Source: Methylophilaceae bacterium (lineage in GTDB: Bacteria; Pseudomonadota; Gammaproteobacteria; Burkholderiales; Methylophilaceae). From it: a stretch of 64,000 nt of DNA. Location of the stretch: NCBI GenBank assembly GCA_028342535.1, contig JAOLWQ010000001.1:310001-374000 (forward strand). Reading direction: 5' to 3'. The position numbers were made by a program, and so were the translations under genes. This document shows, in pieces, positions 1 to 11,404 of this stretch (position 1 is its first letter; the number at the start of each line of letters is the position of its first letter). Below the pieces are notes generated by a model that saw nothing but the letters and a program-made list of their open reading frames with translations, did not search any database and was not told the DNA's origin.

Positions 1-708
1 TCAACGGATATTTATAAAATTCAGGAATATATTCCGGGTGATGAAGAAGAGGCAAAAGAAATTACTGAGAAGCTTCAAACAGAAATGAATATGGATGAAT
101 ATGAAATTAATGCAGAAATACTTAGAAGGTTAATGACGAAGTTAGGAATGACAGACCTTAATGCAGAAAAGGTATTGGCAAATCCTATAGAAAAGAAGAA
201 TGCAACACTTGTTGAGAATAAACGAGGAAATTATTTATTACTAAATGATCCTTATGACCGATCTTGGAGAAGATTATCATTAGCTTTAGATATTATTGGC
301 TTTGTAACTGAAGATAAAAATAGGTCGGAAGGTATCTTCTACGTTAAATACAAAGATTTAGAATTAGAGAAATCGAAGAAGGTGAAGAAGGGGTTAATTG
401 ATAAACTAGCATTTTGGGATGATGACGAAGAAGAGCAAAGGAAAAAAGAAGAAGAAGAAAATTTAAATAATAAAGATGAATCAGAGGAATTAGAAGTTAT
501 AGAAGATAAGTCATTAACGGAAGAAATCATGAGCTTTTGGGGATCTGATGATGAAAAAGGGCTTGGGAAAAATGAAAAAAGATATCGCATAAGAATTAAG
601 GAAGACCAAACTGGAGTCAGAGTTTTTATAGATTATCCAAATGGTAAATTAAATAATACAATGACTGCACAGAGTATTTTAAATATTATTTACGAACACT
701 TGAGGTAA
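1..708 (+). CDS. bamC: Outer membrane assembly lipoprotein BamC, C-terminal part (5' end outside window)
   Basis: The frame is open from base 1, so the start and the lipoprotein signal lie upstream of the window. The visible 235 residues carry the BamC hallmark: a DPYDRSWRRLSLALD segment followed by IGFVTEDKNRSEGIFYVKY, which is the first helix-grip domain. A second domain follows (KRYRIRIKEDQTGVRVFI to the C-terminus). BamC is an accessory lipoprotein of the BAM complex that inserts beta-barrel proteins in the outer membrane. The linker between domains is long and highly acidic (about 400-560), with two FW-plus-acidic segments. It is followed by pyrD 46 bp downstream. Family assignment is confident; the acidic linker is the only oddity. 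Confidence 0.85.
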   Translation, partial: STDIYKIQEYIPGDEEEAKEITEKLQTEMNMDEYEINAEILRRLMTKLGMTDLNAEKVLANPIEKKNATLVENKRGNYLLLNDPYDRSWRRLSLALDIIGFVTEDKNRSEGIFYVKYKDLELEKSKKVKKGLIDKLAFWDDDEEEQRKKEEEENLNNKDESEELEVIEDKSLTEEIMSFWGSDDEKGLGKNEKRYRIRIKEDQTGVRVFIDYPNGKLNNTMTAQSILNIIYEHLR

Positions 709-754
709 ATAAGTAATTGATATTTACCTTAATTTAGATAGCTAAAGTCATAAT

Positions 755-1765
755 ATGTACAATATAATTCGATTCTTTTTGTTTATTTTTAACCCTGAAT
801 TTGCTCATCATTTAGCAATGAATTCACTAAAAATATTTAATTATTTAGGCTTTCTAAGCTTCTTATCACAAAAAATAAAATGTAAGCCAAGATTAATTAT
901 GGGTCTAAAGTTTGATAACCCAGTTGGACTTGCAGCCGGACTCGATAAAAATGCTGAATATATTGATTGTTTATCAAAACTGGGATTTGGTTTTATTGAA
1001 GTTGGGACTGTAACCCCAAAACCTCAGGCAGGCAACCCAAAACCACGATCATTTAGATTAACTAAAGAAGAGGGGATTATAAATAGATTTGGTTTTAATA
1101 ATGATGGCATTGACAAGGTAATAAAAAATATTCAAAAATCTAAATTTAAGGGTATTTTAGGCATTAATATTGGGAAGAATTTTGATACACCAATTAGTAA
1201 GGCTACAAATGATTACCTTATATGTTTTAGGAAATCATATTTATTTGCTAGCTACATTGTATTAAATATTTCCTCTCCAAATACTAAGAATCTTCGTAAA
1301 TTACAGGAATTCAAAAATTTAGAAGAATTACTAAAAGTAATTAAGGGTGAACAAAAAGTACTATACAAAAAGTATGGAAAATACGTACCTTTCTTACTTA
1401 AAATTTCCCCCGACAATACAAATTCGCAACTTACTTCTATATGTAAATTGCTAAAGAAGTATAAAATTGATGGCGTAATAGCCACTAACACGACCCTATC
1501 TAGAAGTGAGATTGGAAAATCTCCCAAGAGGCATGAGTCAGGTGGTTTATCTGGCCTTCCATTAAAATCAAGCTCATTAAAAACTTTAAAATTTTTAAAA
1601 TTAAGTCTGAATGGTAAAATTCCAATTATCGGCGTTGGAGGAGTGATGTCAGGTAAGGATGGTAAAGAAAAAATTGATAATGGGGCAGAATTAATCCAAA
1701 TATATTCGGGTTTAATTTTTAAGGGACATAAATTAATTTATGAACTATGTAGAGAGATTGGATAG
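755..1765 (+). CDS. pyrD: Dihydroorotate dehydrogenase (quinone), class 2
   Basis: Catalyses oxidation of dihydroorotate to orotate in pyrimidine synthesis, passing electrons to the quinone pool at the inner membrane. The 336 residues match the class 2 length. An N-terminal hydrophobic and amphipathic segment (residues 1-35) serves for membrane contact. FMN-barrel signatures include NPVGLAAGLDKNAEYID (55-71), the NISSPNT loop with the catalytic serine (171-177), and IPIIGVGGVMSG near the end. The serine rather than cysteine at the active site separates it from class 1 enzymes. The following gene begins inside its last codons, suggesting translational coupling. Confidence 0.95.
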   Translation: MYNIIRFFLFIFNPEFAHHLAMNSLKIFNYLGFLSFLSQKIKCKPRLIMGLKFDNPVGLAAGLDKNAEYIDCLSKLGFGFIEVGTVTPKPQAGNPKPRSFRLTKEEGIINRFGFNNDGIDKVIKNIQKSKFKGILGINIGKNFDTPISKATNDYLICFRKSYLFASYIVLNISSPNTKNLRKLQEFKNLEELLKVIKGEQKVLYKKYGKYVPFLLKISPDNTNSQLTSICKLLKKYKIDGVIATNTTLSRSEIGKSPKRHESGGLSGLPLKSSSLKTLKFLKLSLNGKIPIIGVGGVMSGKDGKEKIDNGAELIQIYSGLIFKGHKLIYELCREIG

Positions 1766-2381
1766 TATAGAGTCAAAACCATATTTATTTTCATACAGAA
1801 GGTGTCCATATGCAATGAGAGCTAGAATGGCACTTGTAGAATCTAATATTGATTTTGATCTATATGAAATATCCCTTCGAAATAAGCCACATGAAATGCT
1901 AGCTATTAGCTCAAAAGGAACAGTCCCCATTCTAAAATTAAATCAATTAGTATTAGATGAAAGTTTAGATATAATGAAATGGGCTTATAAAAATAGTAAT
2001 TCTAGTAAATCGTTGTCACTAAAATTAGAAGATAAGGAAGTAGCAGATAAATTAATTGCGCTTAACGACGGAAAATTTAAAGAATCTTTAGACTGTTATA
2101 AATATTTTGAAAGATACCCTGATAGATCAATGCGAGAATATCGTGAAAGTTGTTATTTTTTCTTAGACATCTTAGAAAAGAGATTACAAGTTACACCTTA
2201 TCTAATTGGCAGCAAAAGAACTTTTTTAGATATATGTATTTTTCCGTTTATAAGACAGTTTATGAATGTTGATAAAATTTGGTTTGATAATTCAAAATAT
2301 AAAAAAACAAGAAAATGGCTGGACTCACTTATTGGAAGTGTTTTGTTTAAGAAAATTATGGAAAAACCTAATTATAGTTAA
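1740..2381 (+). CDS. Glutathione S-transferase family protein
   Basis: A 213-residue two-domain protein with a thioredoxin-like N-terminal part (PYLFSYRRCPYAMRARMAL, then GTVPILKL with the cis-proline and a downstream DES motif that typically contacts glutathione) and an all-helical C-terminal part. The CPYAMRAR form at residues 22-29 resembles cysteine-containing GSTs used in redox or detoxification, but no substrate can be inferred. The chosen ATG lies 26 bp before the pyrD stop, so the two are probably co-translated. Its TAA stop overlaps the clpA stop on the other strand through a shared TTAA. Confidence 0.75.
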   Translation: MNYVERLDSIESKPYLFSYRRCPYAMRARMALVESNIDFDLYEISLRNKPHEMLAISSKGTVPILKLNQLVLDESLDIMKWAYKNSNSSKSLSLKLEDKEVADKLIALNDGKFKESLDCYKYFERYPDRSMREYRESCYFFLDILEKRLQVTPYLIGSKRTFLDICIFPFIRQFMNVDKIWFDNSKYKKTRKWLDSLIGSVLFKKIMEKPNYS

Positions 2382-4633
2382 GCTAATATCTTTTCTTTAT
2401 TTTTAAAGTTTAAGATAATCTTATCAGCTTCATCAATGTCAATTTCAACTTCACCACCATTTACTAGTTTTCCGAATAAAAGCTGATCAGCTAAAGCTTT
2501 TCTGATTGTATCTTGAATAAGTCTTGCCATAGGTCTTGCTCCCATTTGAGGATCAAATCCAGTTTTTGCTAGATAACTCTTTAATTTTTTGGTAAAAGTA
2601 GCATCGACTTTTTTATCATGTAATTGATTTTCAAGCTGGATTAAGAATTTATCAACAACCTTAAGAATAACATTACTATTCAATGCACTAAATGATACGA
2701 TAGCATCAAGTCTATTTCTAAATTCTGGTGAGAATATTTTTTTAATTTCTATTTGTTCATCACCTGATTTTTCATTATGAGTAAAGCCAAAATCTACCTT
2801 AGATAAAGCTTCAGCCCCTGCATTTGTTGTCATAATAATAGTTACATTTCTAAAATCAGTTTTTCTTCCATTGCTGTCTGTGAGCGTTCCATTATCCATT
2901 ATCTGAAGAAGTATATTAAAAATATCAGGATGAGCTTTTTCAATCTCATCTAATAATAAAACAGCATGCGGAGTCTTATTAATTTGTTCAGTTAATAATC
3001 CACCATTGTCGTATCCAACATAACCTGGAGGAGCACCAATTAGTTTAGAAATTGAATGTCTTTCAATATATTCGCTCATATCAATTCGAATTAACTCAAT
3101 TCCAAGTGTATATGCTAATTGTTTAGCAACTTCAGTTTTACCAACACCAGTGGGGCCACTAAACATGAAGCTACCAATAGGCCTACTTTCTGGTCCTAAT
3201 CCACTTCTAGCCATCTTTATTGCTGATGAAAGAGAGTTAATTGCTTTATCCTGACCAAAAATAACTGCTTTTAAATCGCGCTCTAAGGTTTTAAGTGAGT
3301 TACGATCGTCTTTGTTGATATTTTTTGCTGGAATTCTCGCGACCTTAGAGATTACATCTTCTATCTCCTTAGTTCCAATCACTTTCTTTTTCTTATTTTC
3401 TGGAAGGATTCTTTGTGCTGCTCCAGCTTCATCAATTATATCAATAGCCTTATCTGGAAGCTGCCTATCGTTAATAAACTTTACAGACAGTTCTACTGCG
3501 CTAACTATTGCGTCAGGTGAGAATTTCACATTATGGTGTTCTTCAAAGTGAGATTTTAAGCCCTGAAGAATACTAATAGCTGTTGGCGTATCAGGCTCTT
3601 CTATATCTATTTTTTGAAATCGTCTTGTTAGTGCATGGTCTTTTTCAAATACTGATCTATATTCTTGGTAAGTTGTAGCCCCAATACATTTAATTTGCCC
3701 ATTCGCTAGAGCCGGTTTTAATAAGTTTGAAGCATCTAATGTTCCCCCACTAGCAGATCCAGCACCAATAATTGTATGAATTTCATCAATAAATAAAATA
3801 GAATCTTTTTCTTCGGCGAGTTGTTTCATTACTGTTTTAAGTCTTTGTTCAAAATCACCACGGTATTTAGTTCCAGCAATTAATGCCCCTAAATCAAGCG
3901 AATATATCGTTTTGTTTTGAAGGATCTCGGGAATATCTTTTTCTACAATTTTTTTAGCCAGACCCTCAGCTATAGCAGTTTTACCTACACCAGCCTCACC
4001 GACTAATAAAGGATTATTTTTTCTTCGTCTGCATAAGATTTGAACAACACGTTCGATTTCTAATTCACGTCCAATTAAAGGATCTATTTTGTTCTCAGCT
4101 ACCAATTTATTAAGATTGATTGTGTAATTTTTAAGGTTCTTGTTTGTTTTAACATCAGAATCAGCTCCTTCACCAGTCGCCTCTTTATTTTCTGTTTCAG
4201 TTACTTTTGATATTCCATGAGCAATAAAGTTTACTACATCGAGTCTAGCAACACCTTGTTGGTTAAGAAAGTAAACAGCATGAGAATCTTTTTCTCCAAA
4301 TATTGCAACTAATACGTTTGCACCTGTAACCTCTTTCTTTCCTGATGACTGCACATGAAGCATTGCTCTTTGAATAACTCTTTGAAATCCTAGTGTTGGT
4401 TGGGTGTCTACGTCATCACTCCCATCAACGATAGGAGTATGTTCTTCAATATGACTAGCAATATCTGAACGCAATTTTTCAATTTTTGCACCACAAGCAT
4501 TTAAAACTTCTGATGCTGATGGATTATCCAGCATAGCTAATAAAAGATGTTCGACAGTAATCAACTCGTGTCGTTTTTGACGAGCATCCATAAAGGCCAT
4601 GTGAAGACTAACTTCTAATTCTTGAGCAATCAT
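2378..4633 (-). CDS. clpA: ATP-dependent Clp protease ATP-binding subunit ClpA
   Basis: AAA+ unfoldase that feeds substrates into ClpP. The 751 residues contain the N-terminal Clp_N double repeat (about 1-145), a first AAA module with Walker [10 protein letters not shown] at 212-220 and Walker B LFIDEIH near 280, and a second module with GPTGVGKT at 493-500 and [10 protein letters not shown] after it. A C-terminal D2-small domain completes it. The absence of the long ClpB-type middle coiled coil and the position 8 bp after clpS confirm ClpA rather than ClpB or ClpC. The clpP gene is not in this window. It shares the tetranucleotide TTAA with the convergent GST gene as overlapping stop codons. 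Confidence 0.96.
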   Translation of the reverse strand: MIAQELEVSLHMAFMDARQKRHELITVEHLLLAMLDNPSASEVLNACGAKIEKLRSDIASHIEEHTPIVDGSDDVDTQPTLGFQRVIQRAMLHVQSSGKKEVTGANVLVAIFGEKDSHAVYFLNQQGVARLDVVNFIAHGISKVTETENKEATGEGADSDVKTNKNLKNYTINLNKLVAENKIDPLIGRELEIERVVQILCRRRKNNPLLVGEAGVGKTAIAEGLAKKIVEKDIPEILQNKTIYSLDLGALIAGTKYRGDFEQRLKTVMKQLAEEKDSILFIDEIHTIIGAGSASGGTLDASNLLKPALANGQIKCIGATTYQEYRSVFEKDHALTRRFQKIDIEEPDTPTAISILQGLKSHFEEHHNVKFSPDAIVSAVELSVKFINDRQLPDKAIDIIDEAGAAQRILPENKKKKVIGTKEIEDVISKVARIPAKNINKDDRNSLKTLERDLKAVIFGQDKAINSLSSAIKMARSGLGPESRPIGSFMFSGPTGVGKTEVAKQLAYTLGIELIRIDMSEYIERHSISKLIGAPPGYVGYDNGGLLTEQINKTPHAVLLLDEIEKAHPDIFNILLQIMDNGTLTDSNGRKTDFRNVTIIMTTNAGAEALSKVDFGFTHNEKSGDEQIEIKKIFSPEFRNRLDAIVSFSALNSNVILKVVDKFLIQLENQLHDKKVDATFTKKLKSYLAKTGFDPQMGARPMARLIQDTIRKALADQLLFGKLVNGGEVEIDIDEADKIILNFKNKEKILA

Positions 4634-4641
4634 AAATTAAA

Positions 4642-4953
4642 CTATATCTTTTCTATAATACATTGCAAGGGGTGCTGCGATTCTTTTGCTAAATTTAATA
4701 CTTGATTCATTTTCGTTTCTGCTATCTCAAATGAGTAAGTTCCGCAGATGCCTATTCCTTCTGTATGTATTTGAAGCATTATGCGAGTTGCAGCATCTTG
4801 AGTTTTATTAAAAACTTGCCTGATAACATTTGCAACAAATTCCATAGGCGTAAAGTCATCATTTAAAATAATTACTTTGTACATACTTGGAAGTTTTGGT
4901 TTAACCGTTTGAGGGTTTAATTTTATGACTGCTTCGTCATTATTTCGTTCCAT
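4642..4953 (-). CDS. clpS: ClpS adaptor for N-end rule substrates
   Basis: A 103-residue adaptor that binds the ClpA N-domain and delivers proteins with destabilising N-terminal residues. The core [20 protein letters not shown] and the helix with [17 protein letters not shown] are classic; the NDD-TPMEFV stretch forms the residue-binding pocket. It stands directly upstream of clpA, as in most proteobacteria, and only 3 bp after the CNNM-domain gene, so all three are likely on one transcript. Confidence 0.95.
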   Translation of the reverse strand: MERNNDEAVIKLNPQTVKPKLPSMYKVIILNDDFTPMEFVANVIRQVFNKTQDAATRIMLQIHTEGIGICGTYSFEIAETKMNQVLNLAKESQHPLQCIIEKI

Positions 4954-4956
4954 TTT

Positions 4957-6240
4957 TTAAATTTTACTTTTCTTAATTTTTGTATAAATCTTCACATTTT
5001 TCACATTTTTATCCTGGGCATTAATAATTTGAAAAGTAATATTACTTATTTTAAAACTTGTATTTGGTTCTGGAATATCTTCAAAAAAATTTAGAATTAA
5101 TCCATTCAGGGTTTTAGGACCTTGAGTTGGTAAATTAAGAGTTAATTTTTTATTTAATTCCCTAATGGAAATACCTCCATCTACAATCCAGCCATTATCG
5201 TCAAAAATTATTTTTGGTGATTTTGAGGGTAGCTCAATATTAAATTCTCCAATAACCTCTTCAAGTATGTCTTCAAGAGTAACAAGCCCTATAAATTCAC
5301 CATGTTCATTGACAATTAAGCCAATTTTTTCTTGGTTATCTTGAAATTTTTGCATCTGTTTATATATCGTTGTTCCTGATGGAATGAAATAAGGTGGGTC
5401 TATTAAGGCAACTAATTCATCTTGATCTAAAATCTGCATATTTTCTTTAATATAGAGCTTAAAAAGTTTATTGATATCTAATACACCATGAATTTCTTCA
5501 TTGTCTTGCTTTTTGACAAGAATTCTATTGTGGTGAAAATTTTCAATTTTCTCTAAAATAGCACCCATAGATTGACCTAGATTAATAGATTCAATATTTG
5601 TGTGCGGCATCATGATTTCATCAATCGTAACCTTTTCTAGGTCTATTAGATTTAATAATAAAGACTTATTCTTATTAGGTATAAATTTTCCTGAATCACT
5701 AATAATACTTTTTAATTCATCCATTGTTATTAAATTATTTTGAGTAAAATTAATTTTGATGTTAAAAATTTTCAATATTCCTAGAACAAATATATTAACA
5801 AAAAGAACTATTGGGTAAAGAATTTTTAACAGAGGATAAAGTAAAAAACTGCATAATAATGCTAATTTTTCAGGACGGGCCGCAGCAATGACTTTTGGAG
5901 AAATTTCACTAAAAATCAAAATCAAAAATGTGGTGATTAACGTACCGGCCATAATAATAATTTCTTGATTTCCATAAAGCTGAACAGAAATTACGGTTAC
6001 TAAAGTTGCAGCTGCTGCATTTGAGAAGTTATTACACAATAAAATTACACTTAACAACTTATCTGTTTCTTTTAAAAGCTTTATAGCCAATTTTGCACCA
6101 GTGTCTCCATCTTTTGCTAAGTGCTTTAGGCGGTATTTGTTGATAGACATCAAACTTGTTTCAGAAATAGAAAAAAAAGCCGATACTATTAAAAGAATAG
6201 CTAAGAGAATGATTTGATTTGTTAGTGAAAAATTAAACAC
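4957..6240 (-). CDS. CNNM/CBS-domain membrane protein (HlyC/CorC family)
   Basis: A 427-residue integral membrane protein: a DUF21/CNNM transmembrane domain (about 1-190, beginning with a helix and the SISETSLMSINKYRLKHLA motif), a CBS pair (about 200-330, containing IMMPHTNIESI and FIGLVTLEDILEEVIGEF), and a C-terminal CorC_HlyC domain. Relatives include YfjD/YtfL and are thought to act in Mg2+/Co2+ or other cation efflux; the exact ion is not shown by sequence. A soluble paralogue, corC, is at 60655-61482. It lies 9 bp downstream of secF and probably belongs to the sec transcript. Confidence 0.85.
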   Translation of the reverse strand: MFNFSLTNQIILLAILLIVSAFFSISETSLMSINKYRLKHLAKDGDTGAKLAIKLLKETDKLLSVILLCNNFSNAAAATLVTVISVQLYGNQEIIIMAGTLITTFLILIFSEISPKVIAAARPEKLALLCSFLLYPLLKILYPIVLFVNIFVLGILKIFNIKINFTQNNLITMDELKSIISDSGKFIPNKNKSLLLNLIDLEKVTIDEIMMPHTNIESINLGQSMGAILEKIENFHHNRILVKKQDNEEIHGVLDINKLFKLYIKENMQILDQDELVALIDPPYFIPSGTTIYKQMQKFQDNQEKIGLIVNEHGEFIGLVTLEDILEEVIGEFNIELPSKSPKIIFDDNGWIVDGGISIRELNKKLTLNLPTQGPKTLNGLILNFFEDIPEPNTSFKISNITFQIINAQDKNVKNVKIYTKIKKSKI

Positions 6241-6249
6241 GAGAAGTAT

Positions 6250-7185
6250 TTATAATTCTATTTTTCCTTTTTTTGTTTCTGGATTAGAAATTGCTAAATT
6301 AGTTTGATTGGTTCCAAGCCACATTGCTATTGGGCAACCAACCATAATTGATGAATAAATTCCAAATAATATACCAATTGTTAAAGCTAATGCAAAGTTA
6401 TGAAGTATTTCACCGCCAAAAATTAACATTGAAATTACAACAGTTTGGGTTGAAAGATGTGTCATGATAGTTCGCGACATTGTTCTCGTTATTGCATTAT
6501 TTATAACTTCAGGAACATTTGATTTTCTCATCTTTCTGAAGTTTTCTCTGACTCGATCAAACACAACAACAGACTCATTCACTGAATATCCTAAAACAGC
6601 CAAGACTGCTGCAAGAACAGTTAAATTAAATTCCCATTGAAAAAAGGCAAAAAATCCTAAAATAATTATAACGTCATGCATATTTGCAACAATCGCTGCT
6701 ATTGCAAATCTCCATTCAAATCTGAGTGTTAAATAAAGCATAATACCTATACAAACAAAAAGAACTGCTAGTGCACCTTTTTCATATAATTCATCTCCAA
6801 CTTGAGACCCTACGGACTCAACTCTTTTTACCTCCATTAATCCATTTGATAATTTTAGAGCATCTGCAACTTTTTCTGATATTTCGGCAATTGACAAACT
6901 TTCACGAATAGGCAAACGAATCAAAACATCTTCTTCGGTACCAAAATTTTGAACTTGAGCGTCCTCTAAATTAATATCTTGTAAAGTTTGACGAATATCA
7001 TCTATATTTGCAGCTTTTGGGTAACTTATTTCCATCATTGTCCCACCAGTGAAATCTACCCCAAGATTTAAACCACGAACGATAATAAAGAAAATTGCTA
7101 AAATAAATACGGTAGTTGATATTACTGCAGATATTTTGCTGTATTTCATAAAAGGTATATCTTTTTTTACTCTAAAAAATTCCAT
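6250..7185 (-). CDS. secF: Protein translocase subunit SecF
   Basis: Works with SecD and YajC to use the proton-motive force to complete Sec export. The sequence shows the first membrane helix, the GLNLGVDFTGGTMMEISYP motif of the periplasmic base, and the C-terminal five-helix block with YSVNESVVVFDRVREN. I place the start at the ATG giving MEFFRVKKDI (7185), 4 bp past the secD stop. The frame stays open upstream to a TTG at 7221 inside secD, which is less likely. About 311 residues is normal for the family. Confidence 0.93.
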   Translation of the reverse strand: MEFFRVKKDIPFMKYSKISAVISTTVFILAIFFIIVRGLNLGVDFTGGTMMEISYPKAANIDDIRQTLQDINLEDAQVQNFGTEEDVLIRLPIRESLSIAEISEKVADALKLSNGLMEVKRVESVGSQVGDELYEKGALAVLFVCIGIMLYLTLRFEWRFAIAAIVANMHDVIIILGFFAFFQWEFNLTVLAAVLAVLGYSVNESVVVFDRVRENFRKMRKSNVPEVINNAITRTMSRTIMTHLSTQTVVISMLIFGGEILHNFALALTIGILFGIYSSIMVGCPIAMWLGTNQTNLAISNPETKKGKIEL

Positions 7186-7189
7186 ATCT

Positions 7190-9043
7190 TTAGTTATTAT
7201 CCACCTTGAAAATTTCACCAATTGATAATTTACTTATCTGGCGTTTGTTACCATAGATATAGTTTACTATGGTGCGCGATACAAAAATTGCACTGAACAT
7301 AGAAGTTAAAATTCCTAATACAAGCACCACTGCAAAACCTTTAATAGGACCAGAACCAAACATAAAAAGCGCTAATCCTGCAATCATAGTTGTTATATTG
7401 GAATCTAGTATAGTGCCCCAAGCCATTTTATAGCCCATACTGATACTAGCTTGAGGCGTATTACCATTTCTTATTTCATCTCGAATTCTTTCATTAATAA
7501 GAACACTAGAATCGATAGCCATACCAAGTGTTAATGCGATTGCCGCTAGACCTGGAAGGGTTAATGTAGCTTGGAGTGCCGAAAGTAATGCCACTAAAAA
7601 TAATAGATTAACGGATAGGGTGATTACTGAAATAACACCAAAAACCATATAATACAGAGCCATCATTATAATAATGGCAATGAAGCCCCATATGGTAGAT
7701 TGAATACCACGTGAAATATTTTCTTTGCCCATACTTGGGCCAACTGTTCTTTCTTCAATAATTTCCATTGGCGCTGCTAATGACCCTGCTCTTAATAGCA
7801 ATGCAATATCGGTTGCTTCTTGAGTGTTAGCCATACCAGTAATTTGTACTCTTCCTCCCCCAATTTCACCTCTAATAACTGGAGCTGTAACTACCTCAGT
7901 TATATTTTTTTCTATTAAAAGGAGTGCCATTCTTTTCCCTATATTTTTACGTGTTACTTGCTTAAAAATGCTAGCGCCTTTGGCGTCGAGTGTAACTGAA
8001 ACGATCGATTGACCTGTTAGTTGGTCGACTCCAGGACCTGCATTAGTAATTCGTTCACCAGTGAGAATTACCTCTTTCTTAACCAATATGCCAGTGCCAA
8101 ATCGATCAGCAAAAATTTCTGAATTGACTGGGATTTGATTCTCATTCCCCTCCTTAAAGATATCTTTATTGAAGTTGTCCTCATTTACCATTCTCATCTC
8201 AAGTGTTGCCGTACGACCTAAAATTTCTTTAGCTTTTGCTGTATCTTGAACTCCAGGAAGTTGTATAACAATTCTATCAAGTCCTTGCTGTTGTATTAAT
8301 GGCTCTGCTACTCCTAATTCATTAACTCTATTATTTAAAGTTTCTAAATTTTGTTTGATTGCGAATTCGGTGATTGATTTTTTTGCTTGCTCACTGATGA
8401 TAACTTTAAGGACAATTTCATCGTTAACAAAAATTTCTTTAAAGTCAAAACTATTATTTATGTCTCTAATAATATTTTTACCTTTATTTAACTCTTCTTT
8501 AGATTTAAATTTAATTTGCATGATGTCATTATTTCTAGTGGCATCGTAATAACCAATTCTTTCTTTTCTTAATGCAGTCCTAAATTCACCTAAATAACTA
8601 GCAGTGGTTTTTTCAAGGGCTTTTGATAAATCAACTTGCATGAGGAAATGCACTCCACCCCTTAAGTCAAGGCCTAGGTACATTGGTAGTGCGCCCATAT
8701 TTGATAGCCAGTTAGGAGAGTTTGAGATTAAATTTAAAGCAACTACATACTTATCCCCTAAAGAATTTTGAATAAGACTTTTTGCTTTTAATTGGTCTTC
8801 AGCTGTTTTGAGTTTAACTTTAATATGAAAGTTTTCAACAATTAAGCCAGTGTTTGATATTTTAGATTTTTCTAATGTTTCTTCAATTGACTGTAAGAGT
8901 GAAGTATCAATCTTTTCACCAGCCTTAATTGGCATGATTTGAACTGCAGGAGACTCACCATAAAAATTTGGCATGACAAAAGTTATGCTTAGCAAAATTG
9001 TTGCTAAGATTAAGAGGTATTTCCAGCGTGCTGAATGGTTCAT
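7190..9043 (-). CDS. secD: Protein translocase subunit SecD
   Basis: A 617-residue RND-family translocase component. Visible landmarks are the N-terminal helix, the YLGLDLRGGVHFLMQVD motif, the long periplasmic P1 domain, and the C-terminal membrane block with the TLGMAIDSSVLINERIRDE motif that carries conserved acidic residues for proton coupling. It sits between yajC (26 bp upstream) and secF, the canonical yajC-secD-secF order. Length and domain order are normal, and nothing is missing. Confidence 0.96.
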   Translation of the reverse strand: MNHSARWKYLLILATILLSITFVMPNFYGESPAVQIMPIKAGEKIDTSLLQSIEETLEKSKISNTGLIVENFHIKVKLKTAEDQLKAKSLIQNSLGDKYVVALNLISNSPNWLSNMGALPMYLGLDLRGGVHFLMQVDLSKALEKTTASYLGEFRTALRKERIGYYDATRNNDIMQIKFKSKEELNKGKNIIRDINNSFDFKEIFVNDEIVLKVIISEQAKKSITEFAIKQNLETLNNRVNELGVAEPLIQQQGLDRIVIQLPGVQDTAKAKEILGRTATLEMRMVNEDNFNKDIFKEGNENQIPVNSEIFADRFGTGILVKKEVILTGERITNAGPGVDQLTGQSIVSVTLDAKGASIFKQVTRKNIGKRMALLLIEKNITEVVTAPVIRGEIGGGRVQITGMANTQEATDIALLLRAGSLAAPMEIIEERTVGPSMGKENISRGIQSTIWGFIAIIIMMALYYMVFGVISVITLSVNLLFLVALLSALQATLTLPGLAAIALTLGMAIDSSVLINERIRDEIRNGNTPQASISMGYKMAWGTILDSNITTMIAGLALFMFGSGPIKGFAVVLVLGILTSMFSAIFVSRTIVNYIYGNKRQISKLSIGEIFKVDNN

Positions 9044-9069
9044 TTAGTTTAAATTAGAGACCAAGATTC

Positions 9070-9351
9070 TTAAATTGATTTAATTGTGCCTTTAGGTAAT
9101 AGAGTTTGGATAGTTTGTTTCTGTATTTTTACCTCTACATCCTTAGCTATTTCTACGGTGGCGAATTGGTTATTTATCTTAGTTATTTTGCCTAAAATAC
9201 CACTATTTGATACAACCTCATCCCCAGCCTTGAGAGCTTCTAATAAAGTTTTATGTTCTTTAGCTTGCTTCATTTGCGGGCGAATCAACATAAAGTAAAA
9301 TAAAACAAAAATTATTATAAAAGGGAGAAAGCTAGCTAGTCCTTCATTCAC
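9070..9351 (-). CDS. yajC: Sec translocase accessory subunit YajC
   Basis: A 93-residue protein with one N-terminal transmembrane helix ending FYFMLIRPQMKQAKEH, the family's signature, followed by a small SH3-like cytoplasmic domain (GDEVVSNSGILGKITKI). It associates with SecDF at the inner membrane. It lies between tgt (47 bp upstream) and secD. Confidence 0.95.
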   Translation of the reverse strand: MNEGLASFLPFIIIFVLFYFMLIRPQMKQAKEHKTLLEALKAGDEVVSNSGILGKITKINNQFATVEIAKDVEVKIQKQTIQTLLPKGTIKSI

Positions 9352-9398
9352 AATATTTATCCTTTAAAAAAAAGTTGATTCTACCATAAGTCATCCAT

Positions 9399-10583
<1,185 letters not shown>

Positions 10584-10606
10584 CTAGGATAAAATTTTAA
10601 ATAATT

Positions 10607-11404
10607 ATGGTTACCGATAAAGAAAATTTAAAAAAAGATATGAGAGGGAGAAATAAATTTTTCCTTCTTCCTAACTTGTTTACGACAGCATCATTATTTG
10701 CTGGATTTTATTCTATCGTTCAAGCAATGAATGGTCGATATGATCATGCTGCTATTGCTATTTTTGTTGCATTAATTTTGGACGGTTTGGATGGGAGAGT
10801 TGCAAGGCTGACAAAAACAGAAAGTGCATTTGGTTCTGAATACGACAGTTTATCGGATATGGTTTCTTTTGGAGTCGCTCCCGCTCTTGTAATATATGTA
10901 TGGGCTCTTCAGCCGCTTGGAAAATTGGGTTGGATTGTTTCATTTGTATATTGTACTTGCGCAGCAGTAAGACTCGCTAGATTTAATGTCAAATTAGATG
11001 TCGATAATAAAAAATATTTTTCTGGACTTCCTTCCCCAGCAGCAGCAACGTTGCTTGCTAGTTTTATTTGGATTTCCTTTGATAATGGAATAAGTGGTAA
11101 TGAAATATTTCTAGGTTTCTTTCAGATGCAATGGTTTGCGGTAATAATAACTGTTTTTGTTGCACTATCAATGACAGCAAATGTTAATTTTTATAGCGGG
11201 AAGGATATCAATCTTAGGAATAGCCAACCTTTTGTTGTAATTCTTTTGATAGCATTATTATTTGGTTTAATCTCTCATAATCCAGCAGAGGTTATTTTTA
11301 TAATTGCATTCGGATATTCACTATCAGGATACTTTAACGTAATAAGGGCAAAATTTAAAACTAGCAAAAATTTTTTAGATGTTGACATATTTGATGAAAA
11401 ATAA
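10607..11404 (+). CDS. pssA: CDP-diacylglycerol--serine O-phosphatidyltransferase
   Basis: Makes phosphatidylserine, the precursor of phosphatidylethanolamine, at the inner membrane. The CDP-alcohol phosphatidyltransferase motif (D-G-x2-A-R-x8-G-x3-D-x3-D) is intact at residues 59-84, from [12 protein letters not shown] to EYDSLSD. Several further hydrophobic helices follow, and 265 residues suits the PssA type of this superfamily. The related psd gene is not in the window. leuA overlaps its 3' end, an arrangement often seen in betaproteobacteria. Confidence 0.9.
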   Translation: MVTDKENLKKDMRGRNKFFLLPNLFTTASLFAGFYSIVQAMNGRYDHAAIAIFVALILDGLDGRVARLTKTESAFGSEYDSLSDMVSFGVAPALVIYVWALQPLGKLGWIVSFVYCTCAAVRLARFNVKLDVDNKKYFSGLPSPAAATLLASFIWISFDNGISGNEIFLGFFQMQWFAVIITVFVALSMTANVNFYSGKDINLRNSQPFVVILLIALLFGLISHNPAEVIFIIAFGYSLSGYFNVIRAKFKTSKNFLDVDIFDEK

